In this document: in pieces, positions 7,137 through 13,737 of the stretch
How the letters are laid out: every line of letters begins with the position of its first letter
How positions within the stretch are numbered: the first letter of the stretch is position 1
Source of the DNA: Candidatus Palauibacter soopunensis
Lineage (GTDB): Bacteria; Gemmatimonadota; Gemmatimonadetes; Palauibacterales; Palauibacteraceae
Reading direction: 5' to 3'
Assembly (NCBI RefSeq): GCF_947581735.1
Contig: NZ_CANPVT010000024.1
Location: 1-52,242, forward strand
Length of the DNA stretch: 52,242 nt
Made by a program: the position numbers and the translations under genes
The notes under the pieces: model-generated
What the model was told of the DNA's origin: nothing
Seen by the model: the letters and a program-made list of their open reading frames with translations, nothing else
Databases searched by the model: none

Positions 7137-7982
7137 TCACCCTGCAATTTCTTGTCTAATGCGCAACACATCTTTAACGTTATCCTCTACCCGCCCTGTG
7201 TCTCTTCTTGAACGATCCCAGATCGCATCGCTCCACTCGTTCAACTCATCAACAGATGGAAGACTCCAGCTTCCTTGATGTCCTAAAGAATAAAACGGGC
7301 TCCAGCGCGATCCGTTTAATGACCTTTCACGGTCAAAGGGGAACTGGTGGACATTGTGCGAAAGCAACTCATCCATTTTCTCCGTGTTTTCCCTGTCCCA
7401 TTCACCGTTCTCATCACGCGTGGCTTCGTACACGCCCCGCTGCACACGCAGCAGGTCGGCGCAATGAAGCGCCGCGTTTATGATAGGATGTAGAGCATTA
7501 TGCACAAAATTGTCCTGTATCGAATCTTCCGTGCTCTTTCCCACTACGTTCAACACCATAGCGGTTTTTTCGGATATGTTCTTCAGAGCGTCGGAAATCT
7601 CCCCGTACGTAACTGAATCCGGGTTCATGTCCCTGTGCGCCACAACCTGATTACGCCACTTCTTGACACGCTCCACAGCCTGAGATGCTTCCTCTAGCAA
7701 CTCACGTTCCCTAGCATGGCTGTCTTCGCGCAGAAGTCGATACAAGGATGCCGCGTTTTCGCCATCGCGCCACTTCTTCACCAACAACTCCGACGCAGCT
7801 AGCGCCGCTTCCTTGTACGCAGACACTACCAAGTCATCGTAGAGCGATGGTCCTATGACGTGTATGAGCAAAGAACGGACGGCAGTACTTTTCAGGAGCA
7901 TGTCGCCGCGTTGTCTATGCTGATCTAACACGCCCCACTCCTGAAACGATCTCTCTCGCTGCAACTCCGCCTCGTTGCTCAT
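7137..7982 (-). CDS. HEPN-motif protein (putative RNase/abortive-infection effector)
   Basis: This encodes 281 mostly helical residues. Residues 106-118 contain VKKWRNQVVAHRD, an R-x5-H motif (Arg110, His116) with the Asn after Arg and the following Asp, as in the AbiU2-like/HEPN nuclease motif R-x4-6-H. HEPN proteins of this kind are RNases in toxin-antitoxin, CRISPR and abortive-infection systems (family knowledge). Assignment here rests on that motif and the predicted helical context, not on overall similarity. The gene starts 5 nt after the small membrane protein gene, and its stop is 5 nt from the next ATG, within the co-directional cluster. No partner antitoxin is recognised with certainty. 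Confidence 0.6.
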   Translation of the reverse strand: MSNEAELQRERSFQEWGVLDQHRQRGDMLLKSTAVRSLLIHVIGPSLYDDLVVSAYKEAALAASELLVKKWRDGENAASLYRLLREDSHARERELLEEASQAVERVKKWRNQVVAHRDMNPDSVTYGEISDALKNISEKTAMVLNVVGKSTEDSIQDNFVHNALHPIINAALHCADLLRVQRGVYEATRDENGEWDRENTEKMDELLSHNVHQFPFDRERSLNGSRWSPFYSLGHQGSWSLPSVDELNEWSDAIWDRSRRDTGRVEDNVKDVLRIRQEIAG

Positions 7983-7987
7983 CTTCC

Positions 7988-8224
7988 TTACTCCACCTTA
8001 TCGTCTTCCGGCACAAAGTCAGCCGCTTTCGGGCCGCTCTTCCAGACCACCACAAACAGCAACAAGCTGATCGGCAGCGTCATAACCATCTCCGCATCGC
8101 CTGTCACCAACGCACCGAGTACCGACCCAACCCCGCCCAACCCGAACAACCACAACAACACTACCTTCGTCAGATACCGCCACGCAGCCTTCTCACGGGT
8201 GGTCATCCGGCGCTTTTCGGTCAC
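7988..8224 (-). CDS. Small two-helix membrane protein
   Basis: This encodes 78 residues from GTG; an ATG at residue 7 is an alternative. A basic N-terminus (TEKRRMTTREKAAWRYLTK) is followed by two membrane helices (about 20-40 and 46-62) and a short acidic tail (FVPEDDKVE). No family is recognised. It lies between the exported protein and the HEPN protein with gaps of 12 and 5 nt. A membrane component encoded next to a candidate RNase recalls sensor/effector pairs of abortive-infection systems (inference). Confidence 0.6.
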   Translation of the reverse strand: MTEKRRMTTREKAAWRYLTKVVLLWLFGLGGVGSVLGALVTGDAEMVMTLPISLLLFVVVWKSGPKAADFVPEDDKVE

Positions 8225-8236
8225 TTCGCGTCTGCT

Positions 8237-8770
8237 TCAATTTCTCGGCTCATCGCCGATCTCACGATCTAGGTCCAGCGACTCCAACACATCGGAAATC
8301 GCTGCCATGTCAGCGTTCCAAACGCTACCATCATCCAGCCGCGCCCGTGCAACATAGGTTACTGTTATGAGATGCTCGTTGCTATCGTTTTGCGACAACA
8401 TATTCCATGTCCCATCAAGTGTATGAGGACCGGGAAGCATACCTCGAACTTCCACGTTCGATAGGTTTGACATATGATCCCCAAACACATCGTACAAGAC
8501 GTGTCGCACTTCAAGTGCCTGCACTGACGTTCCGACTTCAATGTCCGTTGACACTTCATATCGATAACGACGGTCTCGGAAGCGGATGCTCAACTCCGCC
8601 GCTTCAACCCTTATCGGACTCGAAGTAATGTTCAACGCGATGCTTTCTCTTTGCAATCTCGAACGATCATTGATCCGATCATGCGACACGCGAGATATCT
8701 CATACTCCTGCGCCGTACCTGCCCCCGCCGCAAGAAACATCATAACACACACCAGCCGAAAGACTCTCAT
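8237..8770 (-). CDS. Exported protein of unknown function
   Basis: This encodes 177 residues. The chosen ATG has a perfect AAGGAG eight bases upstream and begins a canonical signal peptide (MRVFRLVCVMMFLAAGAGTAQ). The frame extends further upstream, but into the methyltransferase gene and without a binding site. The mature part of about 155 residues is predicted mixed alpha/beta (ALNITSSPIRVEAAELSIRF, ITVTYVARARLDDGSVW). No domain is recognised. It starts 14 nt after the methyltransferase stop. An exported protein inside a methyltransferase/HEPN cluster is unusual. Confidence 0.65.
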   Translation of the reverse strand: MRVFRLVCVMMFLAAGAGTAQEYEISRVSHDRINDRSRLQRESIALNITSSPIRVEAAELSIRFRDRRYRYEVSTDIEVGTSVQALEVRHVLYDVFGDHMSNLSNVEVRGMLPGPHTLDGTWNMLSQNDSNEHLITVTYVARARLDDGSVWNADMAAISDVLESLDLDREIGDEPRN

Positions 8771-8784
8771 CGGGTTACTCCTTG

Positions 8785-10242
8785 TCAGTTGGACTTGGCC
8801 ATGTACCCGCGCTTTGCGTTCTCTCGCCGCAACCCGCTCAGCGTGTAGGTATGACTCTTGAGACGATTGCACGGCGAGCACAGCAGAATGCGATTGCTGA
8901 TATGGTTCAACCCGCCGTCCGCTCGTGGCGTGTTATGGTCCAACTCCAGATAGCGCCTATCATCGAACGTCGGGTCACAGCCCTCGCAGACCTTGCCTCG
9001 CTTGCTCAGCAGTACTTCGTACATCGCGGCGCGGCTCATGTACGGCCCTGGCTCCTTCACACGCATCCGCGTACGCAACTTCGGCGCGGCTGTCTCACCG
9101 AAGTCTGTCCGCTCGGGTGGTTCGGTCTCGTAGTGTACCTCCCCCGCCGTGAACAACGTGTCTGCCACACCATCCGCACTTAACCATGCCTCTCGGCGTA
9201 GGCGGTCGATTACTACTTCATGTGCCCTGTCCCACAAATCTATCGCCACCCACTGCCGATCCATCTGCTCGGCGGCGATTGGCGTTGTAGCACAACCTGC
9301 GAAGGGGTCCAATACTATGTCGCCCTCGTTGCTGCTTGCCTCGATCATTCGCTTGTACAACTTCAAGGGCTTCTGAGTCGCAGCACCTGTTTTCTCGGCT
9401 GGACTCATGTGCATGGCATCGGGAATATCGTCCCACACATTACCCCATTTCTTACTTTCCCACACATATTCGCCGTCCCACTTCTCGGCAAAATACTTGA
9501 TCCGTATGTTGTTGTTGCGCGTCACGTAAACACGGTTTTCAGCCCTGAGCCGTTCAATGCTTTCGTCAGTGTAATCGCCCCGTGGTGCCGTCTTAAAACA
9601 CTCTCCGTCCACAACTCGATATGGCGACTCCTTTAGCGGAACTTTTACTGTGCGGGCGGGATAGTTCCAGCACCGCGTCTTAGCGTGTTTGCTGTAGAAC
9701 AAGATGCTGTCATTGTTGCGAGCAAATTGCTTAGCAATAGCCTTAGCGCCACGAGCGGTTGTACCGTATACCCACAGAATCTCATTGCGGAAACTCTTCC
9801 ACCCAAAGATCGCATCCATGCAGGCTTTCAAGTAATGGCTTGCTGTGTAATCGCAGTGTAAGTATATGCTGCCATCGCTCCGCAGTATGCGGTGCATCTC
9901 CATCAATCGGACGCTCATAAAGCACATGAACGCGCCCATGCCATCCGAGTGGGCATGACGAGCCGATTCAATGGCCTCCATCAACGGCGGGTTGTCGTCG
10001 CTGATCTGGTCCACCCACTCCTGATGAACGTCCCGTTCCCAACTCCATCGATCTTGGAAGCTCCCTCCTGATGCAAGGCTGTCGGGCGTAGCGTGGAAAT
10101 CGCGGCCTTTGTTGAACGGTGGATCGGTCGCGATAAGGTGAACCGTGTTGCTATTCATGGCGCGGAGGAACTTCAGGTTGTCCCCGTGAAACAGTGTCCG
10201 GTTCTCCCAGTTCGGCTCGCCGGGTGCGCCCGGCGGAGCCAT
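8785..10242 (-). CDS. Site-specific DNA methyltransferase fused to an HNH nuclease domain
   Basis: This encodes 485 residues. The catalytic motif TDPPFN (39-44) precedes the AdoMet-binding motif LDPFAGCATT (311-320). This is the beta-type order of amino-methyltransferases (N6-adenine or N4-cytosine). Residues about 404-480 form a separate C-terminal HNH domain: CEGC (Cys419/Cys422), LELDHNTPRADGG (His436), Asn450 and CSPC (Cys455/Cys458), a zinc-ribbon HNH endonuclease. Both halves appear to have their key residues. One polypeptide could therefore act as a complete restriction-modification enzyme or a methylation-guided nuclease (inference). The start is ATG (10242); a GTG directly before it is possible. 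The ATG overlaps the stop of a 47-codon ORF (TGATG) that contains an 8-bp repeat tract. Confidence 0.85.
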   Translation of the reverse strand: MAPPGAPGEPNWENRTLFHGDNLKFLRAMNSNTVHLIATDPPFNKGRDFHATPDSLASGGSFQDRWSWERDVHQEWVDQISDDNPPLMEAIESARHAHSDGMGAFMCFMSVRLMEMHRILRSDGSIYLHCDYTASHYLKACMDAIFGWKSFRNEILWVYGTTARGAKAIAKQFARNNDSILFYSKHAKTRCWNYPARTVKVPLKESPYRVVDGECFKTAPRGDYTDESIERLRAENRVYVTRNNNIRIKYFAEKWDGEYVWESKKWGNVWDDIPDAMHMSPAEKTGAATQKPLKLYKRMIEASSNEGDIVLDPFAGCATTPIAAEQMDRQWVAIDLWDRAHEVVIDRLRREAWLSADGVADTLFTAGEVHYETEPPERTDFGETAAPKLRTRMRVKEPGPYMSRAAMYEVLLSKRGKVCEGCDPTFDDRRYLELDHNTPRADGGLNHISNRILLCSPCNRLKSHTYTLSGLRRENAKRGYMAKSN

Positions 10243-10385
10243 CACGAAGCACCTGAAAGGCTAGCATCGACACTGAACTCGGCGACTCGGCGACTCGGCG
10301 ACTCGGCGACTCGGCGACTCGGCGACTCGGCCCCTGTCGCGAGCCTACGCCGCAACACTTCCCACGTCAACGCTGTACCCGTCAT
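10242..10385 (-). CDS. 47-codon ORF carrying the octanucleotide repeat tract
   Basis: The ATG overlaps the transposase stop (ATGA) and the TGA overlaps the methyltransferase ATG (TGATG), so it bridges the two genes with no gap. The 8-bp repeat encodes the 8-residue period SPSRRVAE in the second half. No domain is recognised. It is either a leader that couples methyltransferase translation to upstream translation, or a fortuitous frame produced by the repeat. Confidence 0.4.
   Translation of the reverse strand: MTGTALTWEVLRRRLATGAESPSRRVAESPSRRVAEFSVDASLSGAS
10281..10328. repeat. Six perfect 8-bp tandem repeats (GGCGACTC)
   Basis: There are six uninterrupted copies of GGCGACTC, 48 bp in total, bounded by GAACTC on the left and GGCCCCTG on the right. 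Because 8 is not a multiple of 3, loss or gain of one unit changes the reading frame of the 47-codon ORF that ends at the methyltransferase start. Similar octamer arrays occur between genes in other high-GC bacteria, so neutrality is possible. Confidence 0.95.
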
Positions 10386-11374
10386 GCCGTCGCCTCCGCT
10401 TCCTCGTTGAACGTCAACTCCCTGAACAGGAGCCGCTTGCCTACCATGCCAGCCGCAATGTGCGCCATCTGGTCGATGGTGTCCATGTCCCTGATGTTGT
10501 GCCGTCCGGCGAACTCGTAGACGTACCGCTGAAGATGCTTCCAACTCACATGGTGGAACGTTCCGTGATACCCACGCTTCATCATGCTCCAGAAGCTCTC
10601 AACGCCGTTCACATGTGCCATGCCGTCCACGTACTCACCAACGCTATGCTTCACTGACTCCCTGTCGGCCAAGCCCTCGTACACCCGCGCTTCGTCCGTG
10701 TAGACCTTCGCGCCCTTCTGGCGGCTCGACTCGACCAGCGGGTGTACCGTCGCCTTGTCTACGCTGTCCACCACGACCGCCTTGATCCGCTTCGTCTTCC
10801 GGTCCTTCACGGCCACGACCTTCGCCATGTCTACCGGACCCCTGCCGCTCAACGTACGGCGGATCGCCAGCGGCTTGTTCTCACGCCTGCCACCGAAGTA
10901 ACCCTCGTCTACTTCGATATCGCCAGCGAACCGGTCCAACTCCGCAGCTTCCGCAGCCAACCCCTCGCGAATGCGGTGGAACATGAACCACGCCGCCTGA
11001 TAGCTGATCTTGAGATCACGATGCAGCTTCATCGCGCTCACGCCCTTCAGACTGGTCGCGCTCAAATAGATCGCCCATGCCCACTTCCTGAGCGGCAAGT
11101 TACTGGCTTCCATAGCGCTGCCCGTCTTGAGCGAGAAATATCGCTTGCAATCGCGACAGCGATACGGCATCGGTTTGCCGGACTTCACTCTGTATGCGTT
11201 CACTGAACCGCACCGAAGGCAGCACATCTCGCCATCGGGCCAGTAAAGACTCTCGAACCACTTCTCGGCAGCCGCTTCGTCGGGAAACCGCTCAGCCAAC
11301 TCTATCAGGCTAATACCCTTACGATGCGACCGTCCAACACTTCCCATCCCGCTTGACTTTCTTCCCGTCGCCAT
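10382..11374 (-). CDS. IS1595-family (ISXO2-like) transposase
   Basis: This encodes 330 residues from an ATG with GAAGG five bases upstream; an upstream ATG at 11434 would add 20 residues. The N-terminal zinc ribbon is CCLRCGS then YRCRDCKRYFS. The DDE-type core begins at GDIEVDEGYFGGRRE, continues with the second Asp in AKVYTDEARVYEGL, and ends with GVESFWSMMKRGYHGTFHHVS. The usual family length is 280-330 residues, so the gene looks intact. It is the first gene of the co-directional island cluster. Terminal inverted repeats were not identified by eye. Whether it mobilises the downstream genes as passengers is unproven. Confidence 0.9.
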   Translation of the reverse strand: MATGRKSSGMGSVGRSHRKGISLIELAERFPDEAAAEKWFESLYWPDGEMCCLRCGSVNAYRVKSGKPMPYRCRDCKRYFSLKTGSAMEASNLPLRKWAWAIYLSATSLKGVSAMKLHRDLKISYQAAWFMFHRIREGLAAEAAELDRFAGDIEVDEGYFGGRRENKPLAIRRTLSGRGPVDMAKVVAVKDRKTKRIKAVVVDSVDKATVHPLVESSRQKGAKVYTDEARVYEGLADRESVKHSVGEYVDGMAHVNGVESFWSMMKRGYHGTFHHVSWKHLQRYVYEFAGRHNIRDMDTIDQMAHIAAGMVGKRLLFRELTFNEEAEATA

Positions 11375-11411
11375 CGTACCTTCGTTCTGTCTCCCGTTCG
11401 TTTGTTGTGTT

Positions 11412-11458
11412 GGGAACTGTTCCCGTCCACACATTCAAACTAACGGATAACTAACGAA
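11412..11458. promoter_or_regulatory. Palindrome and direct repeats upstream of the transposase
   Basis: A perfect 13-bp palindrome (GGGAAC T GTTCCC, 11412-11424) lies near two direct copies of AACTAACGRA (11438-11447 and 11449-11458). The region sits between the transposase and the divergent membrane-protein gene, where an operator would be expected. It could also be part of an element end. No binding protein is identified. Confidence 0.35.
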
Positions 11459-11502
11459 AATCAATATGTTGACAGACCAACCGAAACCAAGGGATCATTC
11501 AA

Positions 11503-12054
11503 ATGCAACAAGAAACTCTGAATCTTGGCGCACTTATCCTTATCTCTATTTCTGGTCCCGTAACTGCCGGACTACTCGCCGGGTTCGTTACTCTTATCCT
11601 GAACAAACGAACAACAAAATCCCAACAGGAACGCGACGAAGCACAAGCTCTTCACGATAAGACGCTTGAAGCTGAACAGCGTCTTGCTGCCATCCGTGCA
11701 CCGCTTTATCGAGATTTACTCAAGCCGTGGGCGCTCTTATGGGCTGGAATCAAGACCGGTCAACAAGACCTGAATAAAGCCCTAAAGCTGATGCAATCAT
11801 CCGAGTACCTAGAAACACTATTTGCATTCAATACCACAGCACCTGACGAGCTAGTAGAAAGCTACAATGACCTGATGACTACGTTATTCTCTTTGAACGA
11901 AGCTACTTCTACCGACGAAGAGAAGAAACAAGCCATTCTCAAAACAGGTGAACTCTTACTCGCTATCCGTCGCGGTTTTGGGATGACCGATACAAAGCTG
12001 GACGCCAAGGACATGCTTCGCGCAAAGATTCAAGATATCGACACCATACTCTGA
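11503..12054 (+). CDS. Membrane-anchored coiled-coil protein of unknown function
   Basis: This encodes 183 residues. Residues 8-32 form one N-terminal membrane helix (LGALILISISGPVTAGLLAGFVTLIL), followed by a long charged helical region with coiled-coil character (about 35-75; KSQQERDEAQALHDKTLEAEQ). The rest is helical. AAGGGATC lies upstream of the ATG. Codon use is AT-rich, typical of the island. It is transcribed divergently from the transposase. No family is recognised. The single-helix anchor plus cytoplasmic helical domain is common among accessory defence proteins, but that is only an analogy. Confidence 0.6.
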   Translation: MQQETLNLGALILISISGPVTAGLLAGFVTLILNKRTTKSQQERDEAQALHDKTLEAEQRLAAIRAPLYRDLLKPWALLWAGIKTGQQDLNKALKLMQSSEYLETLFAFNTTAPDELVESYNDLMTTLFSLNEATSTDEEKKQAILKTGELLLAIRRGFGMTDTKLDAKDMLRAKIQDIDTIL

Positions 12055-12148
12055 CGTACCACGTACATTACGCCACGAACAAAAGCAAGCCAATCACATG
12101 TAATACAAAACACAGCGTGTCCTACTGTTCCTACATTTCGACAGTTAT

Positions 12149-12556
12149 TCATGGCAACTTCCCTCCCGATAAGACCACTCGTCCCATCATCAAGTATTCG
12201 TGATAATCCCCGTACTTAGGGCTGTGACAAACCGTAGCCTCAACAGCAAACTCACCGGGAACATAGACATCGGGTCCATCATGATCGGCAACGGCAAATC
12301 CGCAATCAATGACGTGAGAGAAAATAAATAACTCAAAAAGAACATCAACAAACTGGTGATGTCTACGTGACTTCATGCGTTGTACGGCGTCCAATCTCCT
12401 TGCTTCAGTCGGAAGTTGGTGAAGAGTCACATCAACGAAGTTACGCACATCGTTCATCTCGGGATGCCGTTGAACGAATTCAAACGTCGTTTCCTTCGAC
12501 TCGATTCGCCGGTCACTTTGCTCCACATCTTGCCAAATAGATGTTTGAAATACCAA
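12149..12556 (-). CDS. Unknown island protein (TTG start, possibly part of a broken gene)
   Basis: This encodes 135 residues. The TTG start is supported by AAGGAG eight bases upstream. The C-terminal half looks globular (FELFIFSHVIDCGFAVADHD, GEFAVEATVCHSPKYGDYHEY). No family is recognised. An alternative exists: the other frame just upstream is also protein-like (RIDKEHVDWYFKHLFGKMW). It would join this one by a single frameshift, and further upstream a 31-codon ORF ends in that same frame. The whole 12149-12681 stretch could therefore be one decayed gene. Confidence 0.5.
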   Translation of the reverse strand: MVFQTSIWQDVEQSDRRIESKETTFEFVQRHPEMNDVRNFVDVTLHQLPTEARRLDAVQRMKSRRHHQFVDVLFELFIFSHVIDCGFAVADHDGPDVYVPGEFAVEATVCHSPKYGDYHEYLMMGRVVLSGGKLP

Positions 12557-12585
12557 TCTACGTGCTCCTTATCAATCCTATTGCT

Positions 12586-12681
12586 TCACCGAAGCGGTGC
12601 CCAGCGATTTCTGATACCCTCATCAATGATCCTGTTCAACTGCGAACGCGTGATGCTATATGCGCGCTCAGCCGTCTGCAT
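12586..12681 (-). pseudogene. Short fragment upstream of the 135-residue gene
   Basis: These 31 codons (MQTAERAYSITRSQLNRI, ending NRWAPLR) have a protein-like composition but no ribosome binding site. The stop TGA is followed in the same frame by a coding-like stretch. Together with the gene at 12149-12556 it may represent a disrupted gene next to the island's right edge. Confidence 0.3.
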
Positions 12682-12700
12682 GCGAGCCACGTCATGCGCG

Positions 12701-13204
12701 TTACCGCCCGGCACGGAAGTCAGGAACTCGCCCTTGCGGCTGTGTGGCCAGGGCCCGCTCGAGCGCGATGATGTCCAGAACAAGGGGCGGACTGCTCGTC
12801 AGCTCAGGGTCGATGGGAACCTCGCGACGCCGCTGGCGCGCCCGGACCAACTTCAGGGCCGTTCGAGCCGCGACGATGCGCAGCCACGTTCCGAGCGAAC
12901 TTCTTCGATCAAAGCGCTTGAGGGCGGTGGGCAGTTTGGCGAAGACTTCCTGCAACACGTCCTTTGCGTCGGGCGACGAGTCGGTAAGGCGGTACGCGAC
13001 GGCGAACACCGTATCCGAGTGCTCTTCATACAACGCCTGAAGAGCCTCGCGGTCTCCGGTGGCAGCCCGACGGGCGAGTCGCGCTTCCTGACTTGCCTCA
13101 ATCACTCGATCAACAGTCTTGCTGAGCCCAGCTCGACCTCCACGGCATCGGACGACTCCTGCGGGGAACTTCGACGCGCACCGGCGCTCCTCGCGTCCGG
13201 ACAC
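12701..13204 (-). pseudogene. ECF-type sigma factor truncated before region 4
   Basis: Sigma-70 region 2 is clear (GDREALQALYEEHSDTV, DAKDVLQEVFAKLPTALKRF, SSLGTWLRIVAARTALK). The linker continues to ALERALATQPQG. Region 4, which binds the -35 element and normally follows as about 50 residues of helix-turn-helix, is absent. The frame runs into unrelated, AT-richer DNA and stops after RVPDFRAGR. The simplest reading is that the island replaced the 3' end. Without region 4 it should not direct ECF transcription. GTG at 13204 is the first start; a GTG at 13105 is an alternative. A matching ECF-type promoter lies just upstream, suggesting former autoregulation. Confidence 0.75.
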
Positions 13205-13222
13205 TTCACCGGCCCTACCATC

Positions 13223-13252
13223 TTAGATGCCACGAAACGGCGAAACCTTACA
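13223..13252 (-). promoter_or_regulatory. ECF-type promoter upstream of the sigma gene
   Basis: Reading leftward, TGTAAGGTTT (from 13252) is followed 22 nt after its first base by GCATCTAA (13230-13223). The spacing equals that of the promoter at 13609-13638. The -10 resembles the CGTCTA class recognised by ECF sigma factors. Its position about 20 nt before the sigma gene suggests autoregulation. Confidence 0.5.
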
Positions 13253-13499
13253 TGCGCCGTTCGAACAGCCTTGATCAGCGCGCCGGGGGGCGGTTCGAGG
13301 TCGTCCCGTAACATGCGTTATGGCAACAGACTAGGAGATGTTCCGTGCAGGATGGCAGAGTCCGAGGCCGCTGGCCGCCGAGTGCCGGATCGCCAGCAGG
13401 GTGTGGGAGGAGATTAACAACGGCTGGCCTGCCCCAGGCTACTGGAGCAGGCCGGCCGTATGCTTCGCGTGGCTCCTCACGGAGCCAACGTGCGCGCGT
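13253..13499. other. Gene-poor stretch between sigma gene and short ORF
   Basis: No supported gene lies here. A perfect hairpin, GGCTCC-TCAC-GGAGCC, lies just left of the short ORF end (about 13471-13486). A 70-codon minus-strand frame crosses this stretch and the sigma start (13102-13314). Its first residues (LEPPPGALIKAVRTAHV) recall anti-sigma-like tails, but no start signal or domain supports it. Confidence 0.4.
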
Positions 13500-13541
13500 C
13501 TAGTCGAGCCGGATGACGCCGCGGCCGTGGTTGGGTCGCAT
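13500..13541 (-). CDS. 13-residue ORF behind an ECF-type promoter
   Basis: An ATG with a perfect AAAGGAG ribosome binding site opens 13 codons (MRPNHGRGVIRLD) that end in TAG. It lies about 70 nt downstream of the ECF-type -10 at 13609-13616. A GGCTCC/GGAGCC hairpin follows about 15 nt after its end. It could be a leader peptide or the remnant of a gene whose body is lost. Confidence 0.35.
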   Translation of the reverse strand: MRPNHGRGVIRLD

Positions 13542-13608
13542 CTCTTCTCCTTTGGGGTGTGTCGTTCGTTGCCGGGAAAACGCGCCGGAAAACGGCGCTC
13601 CCGATGAT

Positions 13609-13638
13609 GTAGACGCCTCGGGTCCGAAAAATCTTACA
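13609..13638 (-). promoter_or_regulatory. ECF-type promoter
   Basis: Reading leftward, TGTAAGATTTTTCGG (from 13638) is followed by GCGTCTAC (13616-13609), 22 nt from the first T of one element to the last base before the other. This is identical to the spacing upstream of the sigma gene. CGTCTA is a typical ECF -10. It points at the 13-codon ORF with strong ribosome binding site. Confidence 0.55.
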
Positions 13639-13656
13639 TCGCGTCGGGAGCCGCCG

Positions 13657-13695
13657 GAGAAAACGCGCCGCCGATAGCGGCGTCTCGGACGCCGC
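13657..13695 (-). terminator. Terminator-like hairpin after the first plug gene
   Basis: GCGGCGTC-TCG-GACGCCGC (13677-13695) is a perfect 8-bp stem with a 3-nt loop. On the minus strand it is followed about 13 nt later by a short T run (GTTTTC). It lies 43 bp beyond the stop of the minus-strand gene ending at 13738. The T run is short and distant, so strength is doubtful. Confidence 0.4.
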
Positions 13696-13737
13696 GGCTG
13701 CCGGCCTGCGCGCGAGGCGTCGGTCGCGGAGTCGAGC

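Larger units (their letters stand above)
6193..12745. mobile_element. AT-richer genomic island with IS1595-type transposase and defence-like cargo
   Basis: Base composition falls abruptly after about 6193 and returns to high GC near 12745, inside the ECF sigma gene. Codon use inside is visibly different, with AT-rich codons and several TTG/GTG starts. Contents are a transposase, a methyltransferase-HNH fusion, a HEPN-motif protein, small membrane and exported proteins, and orphan genes. I could not find convincing terminal inverted repeats or direct repeats at the two edges, so the mode of entry is unresolved and the edges are approximate. Confidence 0.65.

Noticed and set aside
10281-10328. 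CRISPR array
   Set aside because: The repeats are contiguous 8-bp units without spacers, and no cas genes are nearby.
12541-12771. Plus-strand ORF across the 12.6-kb region
   Set aside because: It has no ribosome binding site and lies opposite minus-strand frames with better protein character.
13102-13314. 70-codon minus-strand ORF overlapping the sigma gene start
   Set aside because: It overlaps sigma region coding in another frame and contains the predicted promoter. The anti-sigma-like resemblance is too short to support.
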